Positions 1-7,666 of a stretch of 64,000 nt of DNA are shown here, piece after piece. The stretch's first letter is position 1. Every line of letters begins with the position of its first letter. The notes beneath the pieces were generated by a model. It was not told the DNA's origin. It made no database searches and saw nothing but the letters and a program-made list of their open reading frames with translations. The DNA is taken from positions 5,265 to 69,264 of the forward strand of contig DASXLI010000077.1 of NCBI GenBank assembly GCA_036496285.1. The letters are read 5' to 3'. The translations under genes and the position numbers were made by a program. The DNA is from DP-19 sp036496285 (GTDB lineage: Bacteria; Desulfobacterota; Binatia; UTPRO1).

Positions 1-36
1 GCCCCTCCTTGGACTCTCGATTCTGTGCGGTTCGAC

Positions 37-588
37 TCAGGCCATGCCGAGCTTGGCGCGGCCCTCGGGGGAGATCATGTTGGGATTCCACGGGGGATCC
101 CAGACCACCCGGACGTGCGCCTCGCCGACGCCCGGCAGCGCCTCGAGCCGCCGCTGCGCGTCCATCGCGATCGAGGGGCCCATGCCGCAGCCCTGGGCCG
201 TGAGCGTCATCGCCACCTGCACGTTGCTGCCGCCCGCGGGCAGCGACTCGATCGTCATGTCGTAGACCAGGCCGAGATCGACGATGTTCACCGGGATCTC
301 GGGATCGTAGACGTTGCGCAGCTCAGCCCACACCGCGTCCTGGCCGAGCTCGCCGGTCGACGTGACCGCGGCGGCCGCGCTGGCCGCGGGCGGCTCCTTG
401 CCGATCGCATCAGCGTCCTTGTCGGAGACGCGGAAGAGGCCACCCATCGCAGGAATCTGCAGCGTGTAGGTGCCGCCCAGCGACTGCGTGATGATCGCGA
501 GCGTGTCCTTCGGGATGGTCACCACGTTGCCGTGGGGAATCTGGATGGCCTCGCAGTCTCGCGCGACGACGACGTTCTCGTAGCTCAT
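37..588 (-). CDS. sufT: SufT-like Fe-S cluster assembly protein (DUF59/MIP18 family)
   Basis: This 183-residue protein carries a C-terminal DUF59/MIP18 domain (from about residue 85, motif VWAELRNVYDPEIP) with a conserved CGMG motif near residue 145. The N-terminal half, with IPxGxxxxIPK and TQSLGGTYTL motifs, is typical of proteins annotated as SufT, which act in Fe-S cluster maturation. I chose the ATG preceded by AAGGAG at good spacing; an in-frame upstream ATG 23 codons earlier has no such site. No other suf or isc genes are in the window, so it stands apart from its usual partners. The family assignment is firm; the exact client proteins are unknown. Confidence 0.85.
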   Translation of the reverse strand: MSYENVVVARDCEAIQIPHGNVVTIPKDTLAIITQSLGGTYTLQIPAMGGLFRVSDKDADAIGKEPPAASAAAAVTSTGELGQDAVWAELRNVYDPEIPVNIVDLGLVYDMTIESLPAGGSNVQVAMTLTAQGCGMGPSIAMDAQRRLEALPGVGEAHVRVVWDPPWNPNMISPEGRAKLGMA

Positions 589-638
589 GCAGGGGAACTC
601 CTTTCGGACGGCCGTGGCGCCGTGACGCGCCAGGAGCC

Positions 639-667
639 AATCTAGCCTCCGCACCAATCGAGAACAA
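639..667 (-). promoter_or_regulatory. Putative sigma-70 promoter of sufT
   Basis: On the minus strand TTGTTC (-35) and TAGATT (-10) are separated by 17 bases. Initiation would give a leader of about 43 bases ending at the Shine-Dalgarno site of the SufT gene. The match is moderate. Confidence 0.45.
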
Positions 668-669
668 CG

Positions 670-719
670 CCGCCCCCCGGAGGGCCGTCGCGCACGACCT
701 TACCGTCCCCGGGGGGCGG
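670..719. repeat. GC-rich inverted repeat between divergent genes
   Basis: A perfect 11-bp inverted repeat, CCGCCCCCCGG (670-680) and CCGGGGGGCGG (709-719), encloses a 28-base loop. It lies beside the -35 region of the sufT promoter and upstream of the divergent ABM gene. Neither flanking gene ends here, so it is not an obvious terminator. It could be an operator or a structured leader; the role is unknown. Confidence 0.5.
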
Positions 720-814
720 TTCTTCCCTGCTTCGACCCGTAGGCGAGGGCGAGGGTCTGCCCCTCCACCCATGTTGCAAAGTGTTCGAGGAAGGTGGTCT
801 TCTCCGGCGCGTCC

Positions 815-1120
815 ATGTTCGTCGTCGTGTATCGCTGGACCGTCCGTGAAGGCCTCGACGATCAGTTCCAGCGCGCCTGGGCGACGCGGACCGAAGAGGT
901 CAGGCGGGAGATGGGCGGGCTCGGCTCGCGGCTCCACCGCTCCGCCGACGGATCGTGGATCGCCTACGCGCAGTGGCCGAGCAGAACAGCCTGGGAAGCC
1001 GCGGGCAGCGCGCAGCGGAACCCGAGCGCGGCGCAGGAGCGCATGGCGGCGGCGATCCTCTCGCACGAAGTGCTCCTCGAGATGGATCTGGTCACCGACT
1101 TGCTCGTACGAACGCCCTGA
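815..1120 (+). CDS. ABM-domain (antibiotic biosynthesis monooxygenase-like) protein
   Basis: A 101-residue single-domain protein starting MFVVVYRWTV. It has the dimeric ferredoxin-like ABM fold signature: a first strand followed by a helix (EGLDDQFQRAWA), then GSWIAYAQWPSRTAWEAA. Such proteins are small heme-degrading enzymes, monooxygenases or stress proteins acting in the cytoplasm, and substrate cannot be read from sequence. I chose the second ATG because the strand-forming segment begins there; the upstream ATG would add only seven residues. The gene diverges from sufT and converges with the histidine kinase gene. Confidence 0.7.
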   Translation: MFVVVYRWTVREGLDDQFQRAWATRTEEVRREMGGLGSRLHRSADGSWIAYAQWPSRTAWEAAGSAQRNPSAAQERMAAAILSHEVLLEMDLVTDLLVRTP

Positions 1121-1145
1121 TCTTCGCGGCGTCCGCCCCTCGGGA

Positions 1146-2039
1146 CTACGAGGCAGCGAGGGAGGCGGCGACCGCGGAGGGATCGGCGACGTCCGCCGCG
1201 GGCAGCTCGACGACGAACGTCGCGCCGCCACCGGGCGTGTTCTCGGCGCGGATCGCGCCGCCGCAGGCACGGACGATCTCGCTCGTGATCGCGAGGCCGA
1301 GGCCGGTACCGTCGGCGCGCGTCGTGAAGAACGGCTCGAAGATGTGCGGCAGATCCTCGGCCGCAATACCGCGTCCGGAGTCGCGGACGCAGAGCGTCGC
1401 CCGGCGTCCCTGGCCCTGCGCGTGGCCGCCGCAGATGATCGCGACAGTGCCGCTGTCGGGCGTCGCGTCGATCGCGTTCAAGACGAGGTTCATGGCGACC
1501 TGCCGCAGGCGCAGCGGTTCGACCGCGACCCGTATCGGATCGCCCGCCTCGAAGACGAGGTCGACGCCCTTGCGCAGGGCCTGCAGGCGGAGCAGCGGCA
1601 GCAGGGACTCGACGGTCGCGGTGAGGCTCGTCGTGGCCGTCGCGGACGCCTCGGGCGCGGGCAGCGGCATCGGCGTCTCGCCGTCGCGCGCCGACTCGTG
1701 CATGACGTGCAGCAGCTCCCGCACCAGGCTCTCGATGCGGTCGACCTCCGCCACGGCGACGTAGGCGAACTCGGTCCGGAACTCCTCATCCTGCCAGCGC
1801 TCGGGCAGGAGCTGTGCGAAGGTGCGCATCGCAGCGAGCGGATTGCGGATCTCGTGCGCGAGGCCGGCGCTCAGGACGCCAAGCGACGCGAGGCGGTTGG
1901 CCCGCTGCATGAGGGCGGCCGAGCGCGCCAGCGCTTCGCGGAGACGGACGTTCTCCTCCGTCAGGCGCTCGATCTGCGCCGTCGGCCGCTCCTCGCTCGA
2001 CTCCACGAACGAGGGCGGGAGCAAGGCGCGAGCCAGCAT
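1146..2039 (-). CDS. Cytoplasmic sensor histidine kinase (NtrB-like), orphan
   Basis: This 297-residue protein consists of a short N-terminal coiled coil (about residues 20-48), a HisKA dimerisation domain with phospho-acceptor His62 in AHEIRNPLAA, and a HATPase_c domain. The N box (NLVLNAIDA), G1 (DSGRGI), F box (FEPFFTT) and G2 (GTGLGL) motifs are all visible, so ATP binding and autophosphorylation should be intact. There is no membrane segment, PAS or GAF domain and no adjacent response regulator, so the signal and the partner are unknown. The architecture resembles the catalytic core of NtrB/AtoS-type kinases, which often signal to RpoN-dependent activators; rpoN itself lies further along the window. 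Confidence 0.9.
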   Translation of the reverse strand: MLARALLPPSFVESSEERPTAQIERLTEENVRLREALARSAALMQRANRLASLGVLSAGLAHEIRNPLAAMRTFAQLLPERWQDEEFRTEFAYVAVAEVDRIESLVRELLHVMHESARDGETPMPLPAPEASATATTSLTATVESLLPLLRLQALRKGVDLVFEAGDPIRVAVEPLRLRQVAMNLVLNAIDATPDSGTVAIICGGHAQGQGRRATLCVRDSGRGIAAEDLPHIFEPFFTTRADGTGLGLAITSEIVRACGGAIRAENTPGGGATFVVELPAADVADPSAVAASLAAS

Positions 2040-2177
2040 CCGCTAGGGAGAGCGGCGGAGCGAAGCTCAGCCGCGGCCTGCCGCGACGCCCGGATGACGC
2101 GGCGCCGACGGGCGCCGCTGGCACGGCGCGCCCCTCGTGTGTGTCAGGGGCGGCGCAGCGACGGGCAAATCTGTCGT

Positions 2178-2211
2178 CCCACGTGACGTGCGAAGGCGCA
2201 GGTCACGTGGG
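2178..2211 (-). terminator. Hairpin after metK, possible weak terminator
   Basis: A perfect 10-bp inverted repeat, CCCACGTGAC and GTCACGTGGG, with a 14-base loop lies just after the metK stop codon. It is followed on the minus strand by only a short T-containing stretch (ACAGATTTG), so it may slow or partly end transcription before the kinase gene. The CACGTG core could also be a protein-binding palindrome. Confidence 0.4.
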
Positions 2212-2223
2212 AACGGCGACGGC

Positions 2224-3417
2224 TCAGGCCGAGCGGGCCGCGGGCTGCAGACCGGCGGCGCGCCGCAGATCGTCGGCGCGATCGGTCTTCTCCCAGGGGA
2301 AGAGCCCGTCCTTGGCGCGGCGGCCGAAGTGGCCGTAGGCCGCGGTGGCCCGGTAGATCGGCCGCTTCAGATCGAGCGTCTTGATGAGGCTCGCCGGACG
2401 GAAGTCGAAGTTCTCGCGCAGCAGCGTCGCGATCTTCCCCTCGTCCATGACGCCGGTGCCGAACGTGTCGATGAGCACCGAGAGCGGCTCGGCGAGGCCG
2501 ATCGCGTAGGCGAGCTGCACCTCGCAACGCGAGGCGAGCCCTGCGGCGACGACGTTCTTCGCGACGTAGCGCGCCATGTACGCGGCGCTGCGATCGACCT
2601 TCGAGGGATCCTTGCCCGAGAACGCGCCGCCGCCGTGCCGGCCGTAACCGCCATAGGAGTCGACGATGATCTTGCGGCCGGTGAGGCCGCAGTCGCCCAT
2701 CGGACCGCCGACGACGAAGCGGCCGGTCGGATTCACGTGGTACTTGGTCTTGGCGTCGAGGTACTGCGCCGGGATCACCTTCTTGATCAGCTCCTCGGTG
2801 ATCGCTTCGCACAGCTTGGCGTGCGCGACGTCGGGCGAGTGCTGCGTGGAGACGACGACCGAGTCGATGCGGACCGGGCGACCGTCGCGGTACTGCACCG
2901 TCACCTGCGACTTGGCGTCGGGACGGAGGAAGTCCATCTTGTTGGATTTGCGGATCGCCGCCAGGCGCTCGACGAGCTGGTGGGCCATGTGGATCGGGAA
3001 CGGCATCAGATCCTCGGTCTCGTCGCACGCGTAACCGAACATCAGACCCTGATCGCCCGCGCCCTGCTCCTTGTGGAGGCCCTCACCTTCGGTCACGCCC
3101 TGCGAGATGTCCGGCGACTGGCGGTCGACCGCGATCAGCACCGCGCAGGTGTCGGCGTCGAAGCCCATGTCGGAGGAGGTGTAGCCGATCTCGCGGACGG
3201 TCTGCCGCACGATGTCGGCATACGGCACGACCGCGTCCGAGGTGATCTCGCCCGCGACGATCGCCATGCCCGTCTTCACCAGGCTCTCGCACGCGACGCG
3301 GCAGTTCGGATCCTTCGCGATCAGGGCGTCGAGGATGGAGTCCGAAATCGCGTCGCACATCTTGTCGGGATGACCCTCCGACACCGACTCGGACGTAAAG
3401 AGGAAATCTTTCAGCAT
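2224..3417 (-). CDS. metK: S-adenosylmethionine synthetase
   Basis: MetK makes S-adenosylmethionine from methionine and ATP in the cytoplasm. The 397-residue length is normal. Visible signatures are GHPDK (residues 15-19), GAGDQG (119-124) and the GGGAFSGKDPSKVDRSAAY loop near residue 260. The start is fixed by GGGAGG upstream of ATG and by the conserved MLKDFLFTSESVSEGHPDK beginning. It is a monocistronic-looking unit with its own promoter and supplies SAM for the many methyltransferases in the right half of the window. The last 20 residues are Ala/Arg-rich and not conserved. Confidence 0.98.
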   Translation of the reverse strand: MLKDFLFTSESVSEGHPDKMCDAISDSILDALIAKDPNCRVACESLVKTGMAIVAGEITSDAVVPYADIVRQTVREIGYTSSDMGFDADTCAVLIAVDRQSPDISQGVTEGEGLHKEQGAGDQGLMFGYACDETEDLMPFPIHMAHQLVERLAAIRKSNKMDFLRPDAKSQVTVQYRDGRPVRIDSVVVSTQHSPDVAHAKLCEAITEELIKKVIPAQYLDAKTKYHVNPTGRFVVGGPMGDCGLTGRKIIVDSYGGYGRHGGGAFSGKDPSKVDRSAAYMARYVAKNVVAAGLASRCEVQLAYAIGLAEPLSVLIDTFGTGVMDEGKIATLLRENFDFRPASLIKTLDLKRPIYRATAAYGHFGRRAKDGLFPWEKTDRADDLRRAAGLQPAARSA

Positions 3418-3468
3418 TGAGCTACCTCCCGGGCGGGATTGTACGGCAAAGGGGATTTTGAGTCCGAA

Positions 3469-3498
3469 GTTATATCGATACCCGTCGCAGAGCGTCAA
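3469..3498 (-). promoter_or_regulatory. Strong sigma-70 promoter of metK
   Basis: Minus-strand TTGACG (-35, 5/6 matches) and TATAAC (-10, 5/6) are 18 bases apart. The predicted leader is about 45 bases, too short for a known SAM riboswitch. Confidence 0.7.
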
Positions 3499-3550
3499 GG
3501 CGAGATCAGGCCCCGGCGCCGCTATAGGGGACCCCCGGCGTAAGGCGCTC

Positions 3551-3847
3551 CTACGAGCCCTCGTGGAACTTCTGCGCGATCAGCTCGGCGATGGCGTCGA
3601 TTGCCTGCTCGGCATCGGGGCCGGACGCGGTGAGCATGAGCGGTGTGCCCTCCGCGGCGGCGAGCATCATGAGGCCGAGGATGCTCTTGCCCGAGACCGA
3701 CTCGTCGCCGTTCGCAACGGTGACCTCGGCCGCGAAGCGATTGGTGGTCTCGACGAAACGGGCCGCGGCGCGCGCGTGCAGGCCGAGCCGATTCACGATC
3801 TCGACCCGCGCGCGGATCGTGCCGTCGGGAAGGCGCTCCTTCTCCAT
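3551..3847 (-). CDS. ptsH: HPr phosphocarrier protein
   Basis: A 98-residue HPr-fold protein. The catalytic His is His24 in NRLGLHARAAARF, and the regulatory serine equivalent to Ser46 is Ser55 in GKSILGLMML. HPr receives phosphate at His from enzyme I and is phosphorylated at Ser by HPr kinase, whose gene lies three genes upstream in the same operon. It carries about nine extra N-terminal residues compared with classical HPr. Its start codon shares one base with the stop of the EIIA gene, implying translational coupling. No ptsI (enzyme I) follows; the operon ends here. The role is probably regulatory. Confidence 0.95.
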   Translation of the reverse strand: MEKERLPDGTIRARVEIVNRLGLHARAAARFVETTNRFAAEVTVANGDESVSGKSILGLMMLAAAEGTPLMLTASGPDAEQAIDAIAELIAQKFHEGS

Positions 3848-4278
3848 CAGCCGTTCCGCTTGGAGATCCGCCCGGGCGAGACCGGAGTCCCGGCCCCGGC
3901 GCGCAGGATGTGATCGCGGCCGTACTGCACCACGAACTCCGCGAGCTCCTCGAGCGCCATCGCGTGCCGCGCCGAGATTGCCTTCAACAGGATCGGAAGG
4001 TTCACGCCGGTCACGACCTGCAGGTTGGCGTGACGGGCGAGCGCGATGCTGACGTTGGTGGCGGAGTCGCCGAACATGTCGGTGAGGATGATGGCGCCCT
4101 GCCCGTCGTCGACCGACGCGGCGGCCGTGGCGATGCGCTCCTTCAGGCTCTCGAGCGTGTCGTCGGCGGCCGCGCCCACGGCAACCATGCCCGGCACGGA
4201 ATGGCCGAGCACGCTCTCGACGCTCCGCAAGACGGCGGGCGCAAGCGCCCCATGGCCGACGAGGACGATGCCGATCAT
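3847..4278 (-). CDS. PTS EIIA component, mannose family
   Basis: A 143-residue stand-alone EIIA domain of the mannose (EIIA-Man) superfamily. The phospho-acceptor is His9 in IVLVGHGALA, and the second conserved motif is ILTDMFGDSATN near residue 65. In transport systems this domain passes phosphate from HPr to EIIB, but no EIIB, EIIC or EIID gene is present here, so a regulatory function is more likely, as in proteobacterial PTS clusters with HprK. It sits 13 bases after rapZ and overlaps the HPr gene by one base. Confidence 0.93.
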   Translation of the reverse strand: MIGIVLVGHGALAPAVLRSVESVLGHSVPGMVAVGAAADDTLESLKERIATAAASVDDGQGAIILTDMFGDSATNVSIALARHANLQVVTGVNLPILLKAISARHAMALEELAEFVVQYGRDHILRAGAGTPVSPGRISKRNG

Positions 4279-4291
4279 CGCCGCGTCCGCC

Positions 4292-5167
4292 TCATGGACG
4301 AGCCGCGTCCCGGTGCTGGACCTGCACGGGATAGCCCTGGCCGCCCAGGCGTCGCCCGAGCTCCCCGACGATCGCGACCGATCGATGGCGGCCGCCAGTG
4401 CAGCCGACGCCGATCGTGAGATAGCGCTTTCCCTCGCGCTCGTAGAGCGGGAGCGTGAAGTCGAGCAGGCCCATCAGGCGCTCGAGGAAGCGCTCGGTCT
4501 CGGGGCGCTGCAGCACGTACTCCGCAACCGCGGGCACCGTGCCGTCGAGCGCCCGCAGCTCGTCGACGAAGAAGGGATTGGGCAGGAACCGCACGTCGAG
4601 GATCATGTCGGTATCGGACGGCAAGCCATATTTGTAGCCGAACGACACGAGAAACACCCGCATCGCCTCCTCGCCGCCGGTGACGACGCCGAGCAGGTTG
4701 CGCAGCTCGTCGCGCAGCTGGTGCACCGTGTAGGCCGAGGTGTCGATGATGCGGTCGGCCATCTCCTTCAGGCCGGCGAGCTTCTCGCGCTCGCGCTGGA
4801 TGCCGGCGGCAACGTTGGTGCCCTCGGCGAGCGGGTGCGGCCGGCGGGTCTCGCTGAAGCGGCGGACGAGCACGTCATCGGCGGCGTCGACATAGAGGAT
4901 CTCGATGTTGTGGCCGGCGCGGCGGATGTCCGCGAGCACTGCCGGGTAGTCGGCGAGGAAGGCGCGCTCCCGGAGATCGATCCCGAGCGCGACCCGGCTG
5001 ATCTCCTCCTCGGAGTTCTGGCAGAGCTCGATGAACTTGGGCGTCAGCACGACCGGGAGGTTGTCGATGCAGTAGAAGCCGAGATCCTCGAGGACGCGGA
5101 TCGCCGTGCTCTTCCCGGAGCCGGAGAGGCCGGTCACGATGACGACCTGGAGGGCCGTGCCGCTCAC
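4292..5167 (-). CDS. rapZ: RapZ-family nucleotide-binding protein
   Basis: This 291-residue protein belongs to the RapZ (YvcJ/YhbJ) family. A Walker A motif, GLSGSGKS, occupies residues 13-20, and the conserved C-terminal block GVGCTGGRHRSVA is present near residue 255. In enterobacteria RapZ is an RNA-binding adaptor controlling glucosamine-6-phosphate synthase through small RNAs; in other phyla the role is less clear. The ATG overlaps the hprK stop by four bases. Its place between hprK and the PTS proteins suggests a link between nitrogen/carbon PTS signalling and envelope sugar supply, which is an inference. Confidence 0.95.
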   Translation of the reverse strand: MSGTALQVVIVTGLSGSGKSTAIRVLEDLGFYCIDNLPVVLTPKFIELCQNSEEEISRVALGIDLRERAFLADYPAVLADIRRAGHNIEILYVDAADDVLVRRFSETRRPHPLAEGTNVAAGIQREREKLAGLKEMADRIIDTSAYTVHQLRDELRNLLGVVTGGEEAMRVFLVSFGYKYGLPSDTDMILDVRFLPNPFFVDELRALDGTVPAVAEYVLQRPETERFLERLMGLLDFTLPLYEREGKRYLTIGVGCTGGRHRSVAIVGELGRRLGGQGYPVQVQHRDAARP

Positions 5168-6195
5168 GGACGGCCCCTGCGCACCTGCTCGCGCGGCAGG
5201 GTCGCGGCCGGCCCGGCCGGCGGCGCACCGGCCGTGGAGGTGCCACGCTCCGCGACGAACGCGACGCTTCGGCGGCGCGCGATCTCGTCATCGAGCCGCG
5301 CGGCGAACTCGCGCGCGGTGTGCCGGCCGAGGCCCTTCAGCACGTGGTTACGGGCCGCGACCTCGATGATGGTGGCGATGCTGCGCCCGGGACGGATCGG
5401 GATACGCACCATGGCGAGCGTGACGCCGAGGATGTCGTGCGTACCGTCCTCGAGACCGAGGCGATCGGGGCCGTCCTCGGCCGTCCACTCGATCATCTCG
5501 GCGACGAGCTGGACGTCCTTCTCGCGCAGCGTCGCGAGGATGCCGAAGAGGTCCTGCACGTTGATGATGCCGAGGCCGCGGATCTCCATGTGGTGGCGGA
5601 TGAGCTCGGCACCGCAGCCGACGACCTTGCCGGCCGCCGTGCGGCGCACCTCGACAACGTCGTCCGCAACCAAGCGATGTCCGCGCGACACGAGATCGAG
5701 CGCCGCCTCGCTCTTGCCGATGCCGCTCTTGCCGAAGAGCAGCACGCCGAGGCCGTGCACCTCGACGAGGGTGCCGTGCAGCATCGCATGCTGCGCCAGG
5801 CGCTCCTCGAGCCACGCGGTCAGCTTGCGGATGAACTCCGAGCTGCTGAGCGAGGTGCCGATCAGCGGCACGTCGCGCAGCGCCGCGATCTCGACGAAGT
5901 AGTCCGGCGGCGCCACGCCGTTGGTGACGACGAAGCAGGCGATGCGCTCCGCACAGACGCGCTCCACGGCCTGGCGCGCCTCGCCGGGTTGCAGCGTCCG
6001 GAGATACCCGAGCTCGGTGTTACCGATGACCTGGACCCGCTCCGGGTGGATCATCGGCAGGTAGCCGGCGAGGGCGAGCCCCGGCTTCTGGATGCGTGGC
6101 ACGCTGATCGTGTTGCCGAGGGCGCCCTTCCCGGCCAGGACGGTCAGGCCCCAGGGCTCGCCGCGCGCCCCGAGCAGCTCCGCGATCGTGACCAC
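5164..6195 (-). CDS. hprK: HPr kinase/phosphorylase
   Basis: A 343-residue bifunctional enzyme that phosphorylates and dephosphorylates the regulatory serine of HPr. The N-terminal domain is followed by the kinase core with Walker A GKSGIGKS (155-162), the conserved catalytic-region His140 (LHGTL), Asp178-Asp179 (ADDV), and the family signature EIRGLGIINV near residue 207. The GTG start has no Shine-Dalgarno sequence; an extended -10 sequence (TGC then TAGACT) ends six bases upstream, so a leaderless internal transcript is possible. It overlaps rapZ by four bases and follows ptsN after a gap of about 54 bases. Confidence 0.96.
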   Translation of the reverse strand: MVTIAELLGARGEPWGLTVLAGKGALGNTISVPRIQKPGLALAGYLPMIHPERVQVIGNTELGYLRTLQPGEARQAVERVCAERIACFVVTNGVAPPDYFVEIAALRDVPLIGTSLSSSEFIRKLTAWLEERLAQHAMLHGTLVEVHGLGVLLFGKSGIGKSEAALDLVSRGHRLVADDVVEVRRTAAGKVVGCGAELIRHHMEIRGLGIINVQDLFGILATLREKDVQLVAEMIEWTAEDGPDRLGLEDGTHDILGVTLAMVRIPIRPGRSIATIIEVAARNHVLKGLGRHTAREFAARLDDEIARRRSVAFVAERGTSTAGAPPAGPAATLPREQVRRGRP

Positions 6196-6249
6196 GAGGC
6201 TAGTCTAGCATGCGGCAGACGGCCGTGCGCGCGTCGTATCCACGAGGAG

Positions 6250-6711
6250 TCAGTACTTGTCGTCCTCTTCGCGGATCGTCGTGAAGAGGGCGTCCGGCCC
6301 CTCCACCTCGAGAAGGCGAGTGCGGAAATCGCGGTCTTTCAGCAGGCGCGAGATGCGCGCCAGCGCCTTCAGGTGCGCTCCCGCCGAGTCCTCGGGCGCG
6401 ACCAGCAGGAAGAAGAGACGCGTCGGACCGCCGTCGAGCGAGTCGAACTCCACGCCCTTCAGGCTGCGGCCGAACACCGCGACGACGTTGGAGAGGCCGG
6501 GCATCTTGCCGTGCGGGATGGCGATGCCCTCGCCGATCGCCGTCGAGCCGAGCTCCTCGCGCTCGTGCAGCACGTCGATGAGCCGCTCCCGGTCGATCGT
6601 GGGATGGCGCTTCGCCACCAGCCCCGCCAGCTCCTCCAGGGCGTCGCTCTTCGACGTGGCGCGCATGTCGGCCACGATTGCGCCCGGTTCGAGGATCTCG
6701 GTGATTTTCAT
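6250..6711 (-). CDS. ptsN: PTS EIIA-Ntr regulatory protein
   Basis: A 153-residue EIIA of the fructose/nitrogen-PTS family. The phospho-acceptor is His67 in IAIPHGKMPG; the preceding TAIGEG block and the LARISRLLKD segment near residue 117 are also typical. PtsN is a regulator that senses its phosphorylation state via HPr-like proteins and affects potassium transport, RpoN-linked nitrogen metabolism and envelope stress in other bacteria. It is the second gene of the hpf-ptsN-hprK-rapZ-EIIA-HPr unit. With the mannose-type EIIA downstream, two EIIA acceptors appear to share one HPr. Confidence 0.96.
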   Translation of the reverse strand: MKITEILEPGAIVADMRATSKSDALEELAGLVAKRHPTIDRERLIDVLHEREELGSTAIGEGIAIPHGKMPGLSNVVAVFGRSLKGVEFDSLDGGPTRLFFLLVAPEDSAGAHLKALARISRLLKDRDFRTRLLEVEGPDALFTTIREEDDKY

Positions 6712-6756
6712 CGTCCCGCCGTCGCTATACCCGACCCGGAGGTGCGGGGCAAAAAG

Positions 6757-7344
6757 TCAGCTCTGGTCAGGAGCGATCAGACCGTAGTTGCCATCCTTCC
6801 GGCGGTAGACCACCGACAGCGTGTCGGTCTCGGCATTGCGGAAGACGAAGAACTCGTTGCTCATGAGGTCCATCTGCATGACGGCTTCCTCGACCGACAT
6901 GGGCTTCACCGGGAGCCGCGTCGTCTTGATGACGTCGGGCCCGTTGCGGCGGTTGAAGCTCTCCGCGCGGATGACGTCCATGCGGAGGCCCGCGCCGCCC
7001 GGCTCGATCGGCGGCGCCGGCAGCTCCGTCCTCCGACGTGAGACCGGTGCCGGCACCTTGTGGCTCTTCAGCTTGCTCGTGTGCTTCTTCGCCTGCTGCT
7101 CGAGCCTGGCGGCGGCGGCGTCGATCGCCGAGTAGAGATCGGTCGTCTCCTCCTTGCAGCTGAAGGTCGTCCGGTCGGCGTTGAGCGTGATCTCGGCGGA
7201 GTGCCGCCGCTTGGTGACCGAGAGCACCACGTGGGCGTCGATCGGCCGGTGCAGATACTTGGCGATGCGCTCCACACGCCGCTCCGCGTGCTGCCGCAAC
7301 GCCTCCGTCGCCTCGATGTGCCGAAACGTCACGCTGACTTCCAT
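6757..7344 (-). CDS. hpf: Ribosome hibernation promoting factor, long form
   Basis: The 195-residue length and two-domain layout identify long-form HPF, which forms inactive 100S ribosome dimers. Residues 1-100 carry the ribosome-binding domain (VSVTFRHIEATEALRQHAE). A linker follows, and the C-terminal dimerisation domain covers roughly residues 130-190 (PMSVEEAVMQMDLMSNEFFVFRN). I moved the start to the second ATG, which has GGAGGTGG at proper spacing; the first would add six residues. It heads the PTS-regulatory operon, a common position next to ptsN. Confidence 0.95.
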   Translation of the reverse strand: MEVSVTFRHIEATEALRQHAERRVERIAKYLHRPIDAHVVLSVTKRRHSAEITLNADRTTFSCKEETTDLYSAIDAAAARLEQQAKKHTSKLKSHKVPAPVSRRRTELPAPPIEPGGAGLRMDVIRAESFNRRNGPDVIKTTRLPVKPMSVEEAVMQMDLMSNEFFVFRNAETDTLSVVYRRKDGNYGLIAPDQS

Positions 7345-7395
7345 TCGTCCACCTCCGTCCACGGGGCGCGCGCCTCCGAAGGGCGCGACGGGATC

Positions 7396-7424
7396 AATAT
7401 AGCCGTGCCCTCCGCGATATTCAC
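7396..7424 (-). promoter_or_regulatory. Candidate promoter of the hpf-ptsN-hprK operon
   Basis: TATATT (-10, 5/6 matches) on the minus strand is preceded at 17 bases by GTGAAT, a weak -35. Initiation would give a leader of about 45 bases ahead of the hpf Shine-Dalgarno site. Confidence 0.4.
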
Positions 7425-7461
7425 GCGGCGGTGGGGGGCGGCGAATCGGCGCCGGGCTCGC

Positions 7462-7617
7462 TCAGTCAGCGGTGGCGTCGGTGCCGGCGCCGTCGCCGGC
7501 CTCGCCCGGCGGCAGGCTGGCCGTCGTGGCAGGACCGTCGGCGCCGAGGTTCGTCGTGGCCTCCATGAGGGCCAGCACGAACGCCTCGACGGCGGGCCGT
7601 GGCTTGATGCGATCCAC
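7462..7617 (-). CDS. Possible small protein, unknown
   Basis: An open frame with a GTG start encodes 51 residues beginning VDRIKPRPAVEAFVLALMEA and ending in an Ala/Gly/Asp-rich tail. The first 22 residues could form an amphipathic helix. There is no clear Shine-Dalgarno site; an alternative in-frame GTG lies six codons upstream. It fills the gap between the cysteine synthase and hpf genes on the same strand. I do not recognise a family, and in GC-rich DNA such a short frame can be chance, so this is tentative. Confidence 0.3.
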   Translation of the reverse strand: MDRIKPRPAVEAFVLALMEATTNLGADGPATTASLPPGEAGDGAGTDATAD

Positions 7618-7666
7618 GCGCCGACTTCGCCGCACCCGCCGACCTGAGTCAACGCGGGCGGCTCGC

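Noticed and set aside
3418..3468. SAM riboswitch upstream of metK
   Set aside because: The promoter leaves only about 45 bases of leader, and no conserved SAM-riboswitch motifs are visible.
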